In this document: one piece after another, positions 1-7,231 of the stretch
How positions within the stretch are numbered: the stretch's first letter is position 1
How the letters are laid out: each line of letters starts with the position of its first letter
Made by a program: the position numbers and the translations under genes
Source: an uncultured Prevotella sp.
GTDB lineage: Bacteria; Bacteroidota; Bacteroidia; Bacteroidales; Bacteroidaceae
Assembly: GCA_900322095.1 (NCBI GenBank)
Contig: ONYS01000016.1
Coordinates: 1-52,696, forward strand
Length of the DNA stretch: 52,696 nt
Reading direction: 5' to 3'
The notes under the pieces: model-generated
What the model was told of the DNA's origin: nothing
Database searches by the model: none
What the model saw: the letters and a program-made list of their open reading frames with translations, nothing else

Positions 1-96
1 AGCAACGTACATTTGTAAACATAATATCACTATGTGTTAAATAATATGAAACATTGAAAGATTTTCGGTAAAATCCTTGTCAGAAAACATAGGAAG

Positions 97-333
97 CGTG
101 ACGACCATCACGTTTCTTCGACCATCACGTTGTTTCGTGACGACCATCACGTTGTTTCGTGACGACCATCACGTTGTTCTGTGACGGACGTCACGAAAGA
201 TCGTAATAACCAAAATGAACCATCGAGAAAACCATCACGAACAACCATAAAAACCATTACGAGCAACCGAGAAAACCATCATGAACAACCATGATAACAG
301 AAACGAGCAATCGAGACAGCTGACGCAACACAT
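97..333. repeat. 22-bp tandem repeat array A (about 11 units)
   Basis: Units begin at 97, 119 (5 bases short), 136, 158, 180, 202, 224, 246, 268, 290 and 312. The first five are built on the hyphenated palindrome CGTGACGACCATCACG; the unit at 180 has a near-perfect one, GTGACGGACGTCAC. Later units lose the left arm and read CGAGAAAACCATCACGAAC, but ACCATCACG stays in the same phase, so the 22-bp register is kept across both halves. There are no spacers between units, so this is not a CRISPR. The rest of 1-566 (bases 1-96 and 334-566) shows no gene or structure I can support. Confidence 0.85.
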
Positions 334-566
334 TGGTCAACGATAAAAGTATGTAGTTTGACGCTTCTCATTCCAACCTACAGCAAAATACCGGAAACAT
401 AGGAATTGTTCATCATCTGCCTTAGAGGAAAATATAGATTAAAATAAAGGGGAAAAATGCACTACTGTAGTTTTGCTTTTGGTAGGCTTCTTGTAATAAT
501 GGTACCGCTCCGTACGAAAAACTTTGTATGGCGCGGTTTTATTGATACTGTCAAGATCAAGATCTT

Positions 567-725
567 TCATAACACAAAGAAAGAAGTGGGCTTCTTACCA
601 GTGCGCTTTTCACACTCAATGGTCATCTCTTCTTTCATCTTCTCAACCATCTCATGTTTTCGCTGCTTGGCATCCTCGAATTTTCTGAGGAAGTCTTCTC
701 TTTTCTGTAGTGTATTTGCTTCCAT
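567..725 (-). CDS. Small conserved-looking charged protein (52 aa)
   Basis: I do not recognise a named family, but the protein looks real. It starts at the ATG at 725, is highly charged and predicted helical, runs MEANTLQKREDFLRKF, and ends in GKKPTSFFVL. Small proteins of this style, with a lysine/glutamate helix and an aromatic C-terminus, occur in Bacteroidales, though I cannot name a homologue. No signal peptide or membrane segment is visible. A longer frame to 785 would add a hydrophobic N-terminus in an AT-rich region, which I consider upstream sequence rather than protein. It stands alone between repeat array A and the heptamer repeats. Confidence 0.55.
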   Translation of the reverse strand: MEANTLQKREDFLRKFEDAKQRKHEMVEKMKEEMTIECEKRTGKKPTSFFVL

Positions 726-884
726 AACTGATTGCTTAATATAACGATATGTTGCAAAAATAAGAAGAATATATTGAAATAGCAAATTTTACTCCGACAA
801 ATTTAACTATAACCTCTACGTGTCCTTCTAAGAATTTAACGGACTTCAAAAATGATTGGCAAAACAGCTATTCATACTTGTAAA

Positions 885-928
885 GATTAGGAGTTAGGAT
901 TCGTAAGTCGAACTCCTAACTCCTAATC
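885..928. repeat. Inverted repeat of heptamers
   Basis: GATTAGGAGTTAGGA (885-899) is perfectly complementary to TCCTAACTCCTAATC (914-928) across a 14-base loop. Each arm is about two copies of a 7-base unit (AGTTAGG / CCTAACT), and a further CCTAACT follows near 946. No T-run follows, so it is not an obvious terminator. With the heptamer repeat at 1014-1045 it is all I see in the gene-free stretch 726-1044. Confidence 0.7.
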
Positions 929-1013
929 TCTCTACTTTATAATTCCTAACTCTTGGCTTGAGAAGCTCATAGACAATAGAACGTCTCACTTGAAAAAAGC
1001 CCGACCTCTGCCG

Positions 1014-1045
1014 CGCAGCCAATTATGAATTATGGATTATGAATT
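1014..1045. repeat. AATTATG heptamer repeat at a gene 3' end
   Basis: Three near-perfect 7-base units (AATTATG, AATTATG, GATTATG, then AATT) follow GCAGCC and run into the stop codon of the minus-strand gene ending at 1045. The same GCAGCC plus AATTATG arrangement occurs beside asnA at 30197-30300. Confidence 0.7.
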
Positions 1046-2142
1046 CAGTATCCGTAGATCTCTTTGAGCTTTGCCGTAAGCGCAGTGCCGCGCAGGTCGC
1101 TGGCCACAATCTTGCCCTCAGGGTCGAGGAGCACATTGCTGGGAATGCTGTTCACGCCGTAGGCCGTGTGGGCAGCACTGTTCCATCCCTTGAGGTCGGA
1201 CATCTGAGGCCAGTCCATACCCAAGTCCTTGACCGCTTTTTTCCAAGCCTCAGCCTTGGAGTCGAAGCTCACGCCGACGATCTCAAAGCCCTTGGCCGCA
1301 TGATAGCGCTTGTAGGCCTCCACCACATTGGGCATCTCCTGACGGCAGGGGCCGCACCAAGAAGCCCAAAAGTCAACGAGCACATAGTTGCCCTTTCCGG
1401 CCCACTGGCTGAGTTTCACCGTCTGCCCGTTCATGTCCTGCATTTCCAAATCTGTGAACATTAGTCCGGGGCGACGCTTCTCCAAGGCTTTCAGTTGCAT
1501 CTTGGGGCGATCTAACAGTTTGCTGTTGTAATAGGCTGCTGACGAGTCGAGCATCGAGTTGAGCTCGTCATAGTCGAAGCCGTAGAAAGCCTGTGCCAGA
1601 TAGTAGGCCGGCGTGACGTCGCCCTTATGCTGGGCCACGTATTTCTTCAGCGCCTCATTCTGCTGTTTCTCAAGTCGCTCCTCCTGCTCAGCCAGGGTCT
1701 TCATCTTGGTGACGTTCTCCACCGTCTCAGCCTGCTCGCTCAGCGCACGCTGCTGCTGATAGAGTTTCATGATCTTCTGGTCGTAGCCATTCATGTCGTC
1801 CTGGAATTCAGAGAACTGCACGTTGAGCGGTGAACCCGTCATGGAGCCGTTCTTGAGGTTCATCGTCACGGGCGTACGGTCGTTGACCATTGTCAGTCCG
1901 CCCTGCCTTCCTGAGAGTACGGAGATGAAAGCATTCACCGGCGCCGTTCCCTCTACGGAGAATTTGCCGTTCGTGACGGCTACCTGACGCATGGTCTTCT
2001 GGTCGAGATCCTGCACTACGACTACCTCCTTGACAGAATCGGGCACTGTACCTGTGATGACATACTTCGTGTCTTGGGCCTGAGCACCAAGCGAGAGGAC
2101 TGCCATCAATGCTAAACTAAGTATTTTTCTCATATTATTCAT
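1045..2142 (-). CDS. TlpA-like thiol-disulfide oxidoreductase with DUF4369 domain
   Basis: Secreted thioredoxin-fold protein of 365 aa. A signal peptide covers about residues 1-22 (ending GAQAQ). A DUF4369-like beta domain spans about 26-115, a Gln/Glu-rich helical linker about 120-170, and an AhpC/TSA-thioredoxin domain about 228-365. The active site is CGPC at 263-266 within DFWASWCGPCRQEMPNV, and the cis-proline loop reads NSIPSN. The family reduces or reshuffles periplasmic disulfides; the substrate is not evident. An ATG at 2133 is an alternative start. A minus-strand promoter box lies at 2160-2167, so it is probably monocistronic and divergent from the queuosine operon. Confidence 0.85.
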   Translation of the reverse strand: MNNMRKILSLALMAVLSLGAQAQDTKYVITGTVPDSVKEVVVVQDLDQKTMRQVAVTNGKFSVEGTAPVNAFISVLSGRQGGLTMVNDRTPVTMNLKNGSMTGSPLNVQFSEFQDDMNGYDQKIMKLYQQQRALSEQAETVENVTKMKTLAEQEERLEKQQNEALKKYVAQHKGDVTPAYYLAQAFYGFDYDELNSMLDSSAAYYNSKLLDRPKMQLKALEKRRPGLMFTDLEMQDMNGQTVKLSQWAGKGNYVLVDFWASWCGPCRQEMPNVVEAYKRYHAAKGFEIVGVSFDSKAEAWKKAVKDLGMDWPQMSDLKGWNSAAHTAYGVNSIPSNVLLDPEGKIVASDLRGTALTAKLKEIYGY

Positions 2143-2159
2143 GTTTTTGTGATTTGCGG

Positions 2160-2167
2160 CAAAAATA
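2160..2167 (-). promoter_or_regulatory. -7 box for the TlpA-like gene
   Basis: The minus strand reads TATTTTTG, matching the Bacteroidetes TAnnTTTG element, about 18 bases upstream of the ATG at 2142. Confidence 0.5.
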
Positions 2168-2211
2168 CAACAATAAAATCAATATTCGCCAATTTTATGG
2201 ATTTTTTTCAT

Positions 2212-2219
2212 TACCTTTG
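2212..2219 (+). promoter_or_regulatory. -7 box of the queuosine transporter operon
   Basis: TACCTTTG matches TAnnTTTG. Transcription should start near 2225, placing the 2231-2280 stem-loop and the 2282-2312 pseudoknot in the 5' leader. Confidence 0.65.
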
Positions 2220-2230
2220 CACCCCAAATT

Positions 2231-2280
2231 GATGATTCACGGTTCAGTCGTGCTTGAATAATAGCGAACCAAGAATCATC
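2231..2280 (+). promoter_or_regulatory. Stem-loop at the 5' end of the transporter leader
   Basis: GATGATTC (2231-2238) pairs with GAATCATC (2273-2280). After a 2x2 internal loop, GGTTC (2241-2245) pairs with GAACC (2266-2270), enclosing a 20-base loop. It lies just after the predicted transcription start and one base before the putative riboswitch. The loop contains GTGCTTGAA, which recurs inside the pseudoknot at 2286-2294. Its role is unknown: it could stabilise the 5' end or compete with the aptamer for folding. Confidence 0.6.
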
Positions 2281-2281
2281 G

Positions 2282-2312
2282 AAGAGTGCTTGAACACCTC
2301 TTAAAAAACAAG
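2282..2312 (+). promoter_or_regulatory. Putative preQ1-I riboswitch (H-type pseudoknot)
   Basis: Stem P1 is AAGAG (2282-2286) with CTCTT (2298-2302). Pseudoknot stem P2 is loop CTTG (2289-2292) with tail CAAG (2309-2312). They are joined by an A6 tract (2303-2308). The preQ1-I contact positions are all present: U just after P1 (2287), A-C just before the 3' strand of P1 (2296-2297, the cytosine that would pair with preQ1), and A just before the P2 3' strand (2308). It ends 3 bases before the transporter ATG, so ligand binding would plausibly hide the start region and reduce translation. The downstream genes handle queuosine precursors, as expected. The architecture match is seen; ligand binding is inferred. 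Confidence 0.75.
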
Positions 2313-2315
2313 AAA

Positions 2316-3002
2316 ATGGAAAAGGAAAAGAATGTGAGCGTGCTGTTTATGCTTTTCAGCATTCTCTTTTGCGTTTGCCTCATCACGGCCAACGTTCTCG
2401 AAACAAAGCAGATAGCCGTTGGCCCCATCAATCTGACGGGGGGCCTGTTGGTTTTCCCAGTATCCTATATCATCAACGACTGCGTGTGCGAAGTGTGGGG
2501 CTATCGGAAGGCCCGCCTGCTCATCTGGATGGGCTTTGCCATGAACGCCTTCTTCGTCATCATGGGAGCGCTTTGCGATGCCATCCCCGGCGCGCCCTAC
2601 TGGCACAATGAGGAGGGTTTTCATGCCGTCTTCGGCTTGGCTCCGCGCATTGCCTGTGCCTCGTTTGTGGCCTTCCTCTGTGGCAGTTTCATCAATGCCT
2701 ACGTGATGAGCCGCATGAAGATTGCCGATGGTGGCCGTCACTTCTCGCTGCGCGCCATCTGGAGCACTGTGCTGGGCGAGAGTGCTGACAGCCTGATCTT
2801 CTTCCCCTTGGCCCTGGGCGGAGTGGTGCCGCTGACCGAACTGCCCAAACTTATGCTGTGGCAGGTGGTGCTGAAGACGCTATATGAGGTGGTAGCACTG
2901 CCCGTCACCATTCGCGTGGTAAAGGCTCTGAAACGCCATGAGGGCGAGGATGTCTACGACGAGGGAATATCCTACAATGTGCTGAAGATATTCAACCTTT
3001 GA
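2316..3002 (+). CDS. yhhQ: Queuosine precursor transporter (YhhQ/COG1738 family)
   Basis: Integral membrane protein of 228 aa with about six hydrophobic helices, starting at the ATG at 2316 (MEKEKNVSVLF). Family features include the first helix running into ANVLETKQI, the GGLLVFPVSYIINDCVCEVWG segment in helix 2, and the acidic/serine signature LGESADSLIFFPLA late in the protein. The family imports preQ0, preQ1 or queuine-type bases used to make queuosine in tRNA. It sits behind a putative preQ1-I riboswitch and is followed by queF, so the pair probably forms a regulated uptake and reduction unit. The length is normal for the family. Confidence 0.9.
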   Translation: MEKEKNVSVLFMLFSILFCVCLITANVLETKQIAVGPINLTGGLLVFPVSYIINDCVCEVWGYRKARLLIWMGFAMNAFFVIMGALCDAIPGAPYWHNEEGFHAVFGLAPRIACASFVAFLCGSFINAYVMSRMKIADGGRHFSLRAIWSTVLGESADSLIFFPLALGGVVPLTELPKLMLWQVVLKTLYEVVALPVTIRVVKALKRHEGEDVYDEGISYNVLKIFNL

Positions 3003-3140
3003 CCGCATGTTATTTCGACGGAATGTGAGAGCACCACGGTCTTTCGAGTTCATCATTGAGGATTGTCGAGTGAATGATTGTCAGATGTTTTAGCCATCCG
3101 TCGGCAACAGATACCCATAGACAAAAAGAACAGCAAGAAA

Positions 3141-3626
3141 ATGGAAAGAAAAGATGAAGGGTTGAAGGTTCTTGGAACCAAGACCCAATATAAGAGCGAC
3201 TATGCGCCGGAGGTGTTGGAGACCTTCCAAAACAAACATCCGGAGAATGACTACTGGGTTCAGTTCAACTGTCCCGAGTTTACCAGTCTGTGTCCTATCA
3301 CGGGACAGCCCGACTTTGCTGAAATCCGTATCAGCTACGTTCCTGCAGAGCGGATGGTGGAAAGCAAAAGCCTGAAGCTCTACCTGTTCAGTTTCCGCAA
3401 CCATGGCGACTTTCATGAAGACTGCGTCAACATCATCATGAAAGACCTCATCAAACTGATGGCTCCTAAATATATAGAGGTGACGGGATTCTTCACTCCC
3501 CGCGGCGGCATCAGCATCTATCCCTATGCCAACTACGGCCAGCCCGGAACGAAATGGGAAAAACTGGCTGAGCATCGCTTCTGCAACCACGGCATTGATG
3601 ACAACTGCAACACAGCTCGGCGTTGA
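3141..3626 (+). CDS. queF: NADPH-dependent 7-cyano-7-deazaguanine reductase QueF
   Basis: Short (YkvM-type) QueF of 161 aa that reduces the nitrile of preQ0 to the aminomethyl group of preQ1 in queuosine synthesis, in the cytoplasm. The catalytic cysteine is Cys51 in [13 protein letters not shown] with Asp58 nearby, and the QueF signature [21 protein letters not shown] begins at Glu74. The ATG at 3141 was chosen because the family starts close to this point; the upstream frame from 3078 lacks similarity. It lies 138 bases after the transporter with no clear promoter between them, so it is likely co-transcribed. The strong hairpin at 3673-3708 ends the unit. Confidence 0.95.
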   Translation: MERKDEGLKVLGTKTQYKSDYAPEVLETFQNKHPENDYWVQFNCPEFTSLCPITGQPDFAEIRISYVPAERMVESKSLKLYLFSFRNHGDFHEDCVNIIMKDLIKLMAPKYIEVTGFFTPRGGISIYPYANYGQPGTKWEKLAEHRFCNHGIDDNCNTARR

Positions 3627-3672
3627 AAGAGCCTGTGACATGATTCATATCCACATCTGAGGAATCAACACA

Positions 3673-3708
3673 ATAAGGGGCAGACCTCTCGTGAGGCCTG
3701 CCCCTTAT
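3673..3708. terminator. Bidirectional terminator between queF and the DUF5606 gene
   Basis: ATAAGGGGCAG (3673-3683) pairs perfectly with CTGCCCCTTAT (3698-3708), with an inner CCTC/GAGG stem. It sits between two convergent genes and can serve both strands. Confidence 0.8.
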
Positions 3709-3730
3709 CGTCTTCAAGTGTTAGCGGAGA

Positions 3731-4174
3731 TTACTCCTGCTCTTTACGGTCGTCGACATTGTCGCCCTCGGTGGGTGCGAGAACCGACTTGAAGTCTGTA
3801 TATCCATATTCGACAAGGATATTGTACCACTGCAGCAGCTTCTTGATGTCGCTGTCATGAACGCGGTCCTGGTCGAAGTTGGGCAACACCTCAGCGAAGT
3901 AGTCGCGCAACTCCTTGCTTGAGCACTTCTTGTAGTTGAGTGAGGCCACCTTACCCTCTTCTTTCTTGCTCAGATTGTCGAGCACCTGCCACAAGGGCAC
4001 GTCCTCTGCATCCGTATACATAGCGATGTCGGCCAGCGAGGTCACGCGGTCGGTAGCGAAGGCAGGCATACGATGATGCTTGGCATCGAGAGATTCCACA
4101 ATCAGATTCATCTTACCGCGGCTCACCATTTTGTAGAGTCCTGGCTTGCCGGCTATAGAAAGAATTGTTTCCAT
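3731..4174 (-). CDS. DUF5606 family protein
   Basis: Cytoplasmic protein of 147 aa matching the Bacteroidetes DUF5606 pattern: METILSIAGKPGLYKMVSRG at the N-terminus, LIVESLDAKHHRMPA, then SLADIAMYTDAEDVPL. The C-terminal half is helical (LRDYFAEVLPNFDQDRVHDSDIKKLL) with an acidic tail. The function of the family is unknown. It is the last gene of the nusB-yajC-ybbR-coaE unit, 8 bases after coaE, and is followed by a strong bidirectional terminator. The position suggests a housekeeping role, but the sequence does not say which. Confidence 0.85.
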   Translation of the reverse strand: METILSIAGKPGLYKMVSRGKMNLIVESLDAKHHRMPAFATDRVTSLADIAMYTDAEDVPLWQVLDNLSKKEEGKVASLNYKKCSSKELRDYFAEVLPNFDQDRVHDSDIKKLLQWYNILVEYGYTDFKSVLAPTEGDNVDDRKEQE

Positions 4175-4182
4175 TTTCTTGT

Positions 4183-4746
4183 TTACTTATTGTTGATTTG
4201 TTTTAAAAGTTCTTGTATTTGCGGATGGAGTTCCCTTCCGTCATTGATGATGACGTAGTCGCTCCGGCGCTCCACCTCCTGCTGGCCCAACTGCCGGCCT
4301 ATCCACTCCATAGCCTTCTCGCGCGAGATGCCATCACGGTTCATCACCCGCCTGACACGCACGTCGAGCGGCGCCGACACGCAGACAATCTTGTCGAAAT
4401 GCACCCGACGGTAGAAGCCACTATCGAAAAGTATGGCACTCTCCAGCCAGTCGAGTCCCGATGAGAGGAAATCAGCTGCTACAGCCGGATGCACCACTTC
4501 GTCAACAGCCAGTTTGTTGGCTTCTGAGGCAAGGAGAAATTTGGCAAGGACGTTCTTCTGCAATACCTTATTTATATATACGCCATCGCCTACCAAACGG
4601 CGGAGCCCTTCCTGCAGTTCTGCAGACTGGGCCATCAGGCGCTTAGCCCCAGCATCACAGTCATAGACGCTGATGCCATAGTCGGCCAACAGCCGGCAGA
4701 AGTAGCTCTTCCCGCTTCCTATTCCACCTGTGACGGCTATTTTCAT
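4183..4746 (-). CDS. coaE: Dephospho-CoA kinase
   Basis: P-loop kinase of 187 aa that phosphorylates the ribose 3'-OH of dephospho-CoA, the last step of coenzyme A synthesis. The Walker A motif GGIGSGKS is at residues 7-14, followed by YGISVYDCDAGAKRLM, where the conserved DxD/A region binds CoA. The core DEVVHPAV and the lid region RVMNRDGISREKAMEWIGRQL are present. It overlaps ybbR by 4 bases (ATGA at 4743-4746), which implies translational coupling. Length is typical for Bacteroidetes CoaE (about 190-200 aa). Confidence 0.93.
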   Translation of the reverse strand: MKIAVTGGIGSGKSYFCRLLADYGISVYDCDAGAKRLMAQSAELQEGLRRLVGDGVYINKVLQKNVLAKFLLASEANKLAVDEVVHPAVAADFLSSGLDWLESAILFDSGFYRRVHFDKIVCVSAPLDVRVRRVMNRDGISREKAMEWIGRQLGQQEVERRSDYVIINDGRELHPQIQELLKQINNK

Positions 4747-5726
4747 GGCTGCTCAATGAGATAGTCCACCTGCTTAAGTTCCAGCTGCGCCTTGGAGACG
4801 AACTTCGGAACCGACTGCAAGGAGAGATTGCACTTCTCTGACGGATGAGCCATCAGGTCGTTGTAGTCGACGACCACATAGAACTGGTCGGGCTTCACGA
4901 GATTATACTGGCTGACGCCCACAACGAATCTCACGTAGACTCGCTGCGGGAAGGTGCGCAGAATCTTTCCTTCGGGCATATTGATTGCCTTGATGGGCAC
5001 TTCCACACGTCCCTCGGTGAGGATGTCGGGAAGAATGCGAATCTTCACCGTCGACGGGATAAACTTGGCTCCCGGAATCTGCTTCAGTTTTACGCTTACT
5101 TCCGTTGTGTCGTAGATGTTGCGCAAGCGAATCTTCTCTGTCGGAATGGTCTTCAGGCTATCGAGCAGTCGCTCGCTGGCATAGACCACGACACGCGAGG
5201 GTATGGTCACGACCTGAGAGATATAGTAGTTGCGCGCAGCCGTGAAGCTGCCATCCACCGTGACGGGTATCTGTCGGCGCAGACCATAGTTGAAGTAGAA
5301 CTGCAACTTGTCGGGCTTCACGGCCGTTATACGCGACGAACTGTAGAGCCGCTGATAAATCATCTTCTGCAAGTCGGCAGCCGACACGCCTCCCGTGAGC
5401 GTCTCCGTGTTGGCATAGGTTGAGAAGGGCACGTTGATGGGCTTGAAAGTATGACCATACTCATAGGTGGCCAGCGTGTAGCCCTTGTCGCGCACCGTCA
5501 CCTTCACAGTGTCTGACATTGGCGTGGTAATGATGGCATTCTTGGGCACTCCGGTAAGCTGCACAGGAATACTGTATTCCATCTCGTAAGTCTCGTTGAG
5601 TGCCATGAGAAGCCAGAACACTCCACTGAGGGCGAGAAAGAACAAAAAAATCAGAAACTCTTTGTTCACGATGGCGAACATAGTGCTTCTGACTATTTTA
5701 CGCAGGCGCTGCCATCCACCTTTCAT
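4743..5726 (-). CDS. YbbR-like domain protein
   Basis: Membrane-anchored protein of 327 aa. A positively charged start is followed by one transmembrane segment at about residues 18-42 (FLIFLFFLALSGVFWLLMAL). The rest is a beta-rich extracytoplasmic part with YbbR-type repeats (IPVQLTGVPKNAII, VKVTVRDKGYTL, later EVPIKAINMPEGKIL). In Firmicutes YbbR/CdaR regulates a diadenylate cyclase, but no cyclase gene is adjacent here, so that role should not be assumed. It overlaps yajC upstream and coaE downstream by 4 bases each, in the usual Bacteroidetes nusB-yajC-ybbR-coaE order. Confidence 0.85.
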   Translation of the reverse strand: MKGGWQRLRKIVRSTMFAIVNKEFLIFLFFLALSGVFWLLMALNETYEMEYSIPVQLTGVPKNAIITTPMSDTVKVTVRDKGYTLATYEYGHTFKPINVPFSTYANTETLTGGVSAADLQKMIYQRLYSSSRITAVKPDKLQFYFNYGLRRQIPVTVDGSFTAARNYYISQVVTIPSRVVVYASERLLDSLKTIPTEKIRLRNIYDTTEVSVKLKQIPGAKFIPSTVKIRILPDILTEGRVEVPIKAINMPEGKILRTFPQRVYVRFVVGVSQYNLVKPDQFYVVVDYNDLMAHPSEKCNLSLQSVPKFVSKAQLELKQVDYLIEQP

Positions 5727-5971
5727 GCATCAACCGTATTGTTGTCATTGTTGATGCGCTTCACCGTGCCGTAGATGCCACCACCGGTGACAACCTTTGT
5801 GCCCTCGCTGAGCGCGTTCTGGAATTTGCGTATCTCTTTCTGGCGCTTCTGTTGCGGACGAATCATAAACCACCACATGATGGCGAAGATAAGCACCATC
5901 ATCACGATAAAACCCCAACCGCCTCCGGCACCTTGGGCTTGGCCTTGTGCTGCCAAAATCAATTCTGTCAT
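5723..5971 (-). CDS. yajC: Preprotein translocase accessory subunit YajC (short C-terminus)
   Basis: Single-span membrane protein associated with SecDF. The 82-aa sequence has a Gly/Gln-rich start, a transmembrane helix (WGFIVMMVLIFAIMWWFMI, about residues 19-37), the family signature RPQQKRQKEIRKFQNAL and the turn VVTGGGIYGTVKRI. It then stops after NNDNNTVDA. YajC proteins usually continue another 20-30 residues through a second beta strand pair (a stretch like VEI...I.VDK), which is missing here. The stop overlaps the ybbR start (ATGA), so the lost codons may have been deleted at the junction. Activity is uncertain. Confidence 0.85.
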   Translation of the reverse strand: MTELILAAQGQAQGAGGGWGFIVMMVLIFAIMWWFMIRPQQKRQKEIRKFQNALSEGTKVVTGGGIYGTVKRINNDNNTVDA

Positions 5972-6008
5972 AATCTATTATTCGGTTTACTTATTTGAAT
6001 GTATTTAT

Positions 6009-7019
6009 TTAATTTTCTCTGTTGTTGTCATCATCTCTCTCGTCTTCGATGTCCTGACGGCGCTGCTGACCGCCCTGGTGACGACTGCGCGGGTCGGGCA
6101 GCGGCTTGAACATCTTATGGGTTCTGACAAGGAACTGCGAGATGGCGTCGAGCATGCCGTTGATATAACGGCTGCTGTTGGGCGTGCTGTAGTATGAGGC
6201 CAAATCAACATACTCGTGGATGGTCACGCTGACGGGAATATTGGGCATCGTGAGCATCTCGGCAATGGCAATCTGCATGATCACCACATCCATATAAGCC
6301 AGGCGATTGAAGTCCCAGTTGCGGCTGGCATCGCTCATATAGCGCTGATATTGGTCGGCATTGAGAATCGTGGCCCGGAAAAGGTTGATGGCAAAGTCGC
6401 GGTCTTCCTCATCCCGGAACTCGGGAAGCAACTCCTGGTCGGCCTTGTTGGCGGGATCAAAACGCTTGATGGTCTTCAGCACGAAGGTGTCGACGATGAA
6501 CTTGTCGTCGTTCCAGTAGAGACTCTTCTCTTCCAGCACGCTGTCAAGTTCCTCGTTATCCTGAATGAGCTGTCGATATAGCTTGCGCCAAACCTCCCGG
6601 TCGGTCTCGTAGTCATCAGCCTCGTCGGCCATGTAGTCTTTATAAGTCTGGCTCTGCTCTATCTGGTCAGAAAGTTTTCTGACGAATTCCACATCGTCAT
6701 CCCATGTATACTTCTGGCTCTCGATAAACTCACGCAGCATCTTGTTGGATTCGAGCTGAACGGCGAACTTGTTTTCACAGAATTTTGTTGAAGGTTTCTC
6801 TGTTCCTTCTCTTTCGGCACGCTTGCCCAACACCTCCACTCTGCGGCGCTCCTCTTGAGTGACGGCGACTATCAATTGGAGAAGATAGTTGTAAAGATGA
6901 TAAGCCTTCGAAAGACTGAAAAACAACTCTTTCTCAGCCTGGGGCAAATCTTTCCCGTTTTGATAGTATGCATAGGTTAACTGAACGATCTTAATACGTA
7001 TTAATTCCCTGTTAATCAT
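6009..7019 (-). CDS. nusB: Transcription antitermination factor NusB (long Bacteroidetes form)
   Basis: Protein of 336 aa. The C-terminal NusB fold (about residues 215-315) has the expected RDFAINLFRATI, WDFNRLAYMDVVIMQIAIAEML and VSVTIHEYVDLASYYSTPNSSRYINGMLDAI elements. The N-terminal ~200 residues are a helical extension typical of Bacteroidetes NusB. A charged Arg/Asp/Gln-rich tail ends the protein. NusB binds boxA RNA with NusE/S10 in rRNA antitermination. The ATG at 7019 (MINRELIRIKIVQL) matches the family start and has a promoter box at 7053-7060; a longer frame to 7172 would run through that promoter. Confidence 0.9.
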   Translation of the reverse strand: MINRELIRIKIVQLTYAYYQNGKDLPQAEKELFFSLSKAYHLYNYLLQLIVAVTQEERRRVEVLGKRAEREGTEKPSTKFCENKFAVQLESNKMLREFIESQKYTWDDDVEFVRKLSDQIEQSQTYKDYMADEADDYETDREVWRKLYRQLIQDNEELDSVLEEKSLYWNDDKFIVDTFVLKTIKRFDPANKADQELLPEFRDEEDRDFAINLFRATILNADQYQRYMSDASRNWDFNRLAYMDVVIMQIAIAEMLTMPNIPVSVTIHEYVDLASYYSTPNSSRYINGMLDAISQFLVRTHKMFKPLPDPRSRHQGGQQRRQDIEDERDDDNNREN

Positions 7020-7052
7020 ACCTGGCTTTAACTTGATTGTAAATATTCTCTG

Positions 7053-7060
7053 CAAATTTA
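7053..7060 (-). promoter_or_regulatory. -7 box for the nusB operon
   Basis: The minus strand reads TAAATTTG (TAnnTTTG) about 34 bases upstream of the nusB ATG. Confidence 0.6.
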
Positions 7061-7120
7061 GAAATTTTTCCTTATCCGCACAAGAAATATCACTTAAAAT
7101 AAAGTTTTTTTTGATTAATC

Positions 7121-7151
7121 TTTGCCGTTTGGTGGAAAAGTGGTAACTTTG
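7121..7151 (+). promoter_or_regulatory. Promoter of the rplY operon
   Basis: TTTG (7121-7124) and TAACTTTG (7144-7151) are spaced by 19 bases, an excellent match to the Bacteroidetes primary sigma consensus. The leader to the rplY ATG is about 75 nt. Confidence 0.8.
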
Positions 7152-7231
7152 CACCGCTTTTCGTGAGCGCACGTCTCGTGTGATGGCGAATTAAGGCAAC
7201 AAATTATCAACTTAATTTAGAGTAACACAAA

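Noticed and set aside
97-333. CRISPR array
   Set aside because: Units are directly adjacent with no unique spacers, and no cas genes are present. The same holds for the arrays at 15361, 30009 and 44688.
457-744. Plus-strand open frame opposite the small gene at 567-725
   Set aside because: It is antisense to a more convincing charged protein, and its translation is a disordered mix with no family resemblance.
3041-3140. A second preQ1 aptamer before queF
   Set aside because: An ATACCC and a CAAAAAGAAC tail are present, but I cannot find a matching P1 5' strand or pseudoknot; only a weak ATCATT/AATGAT stem is seen.
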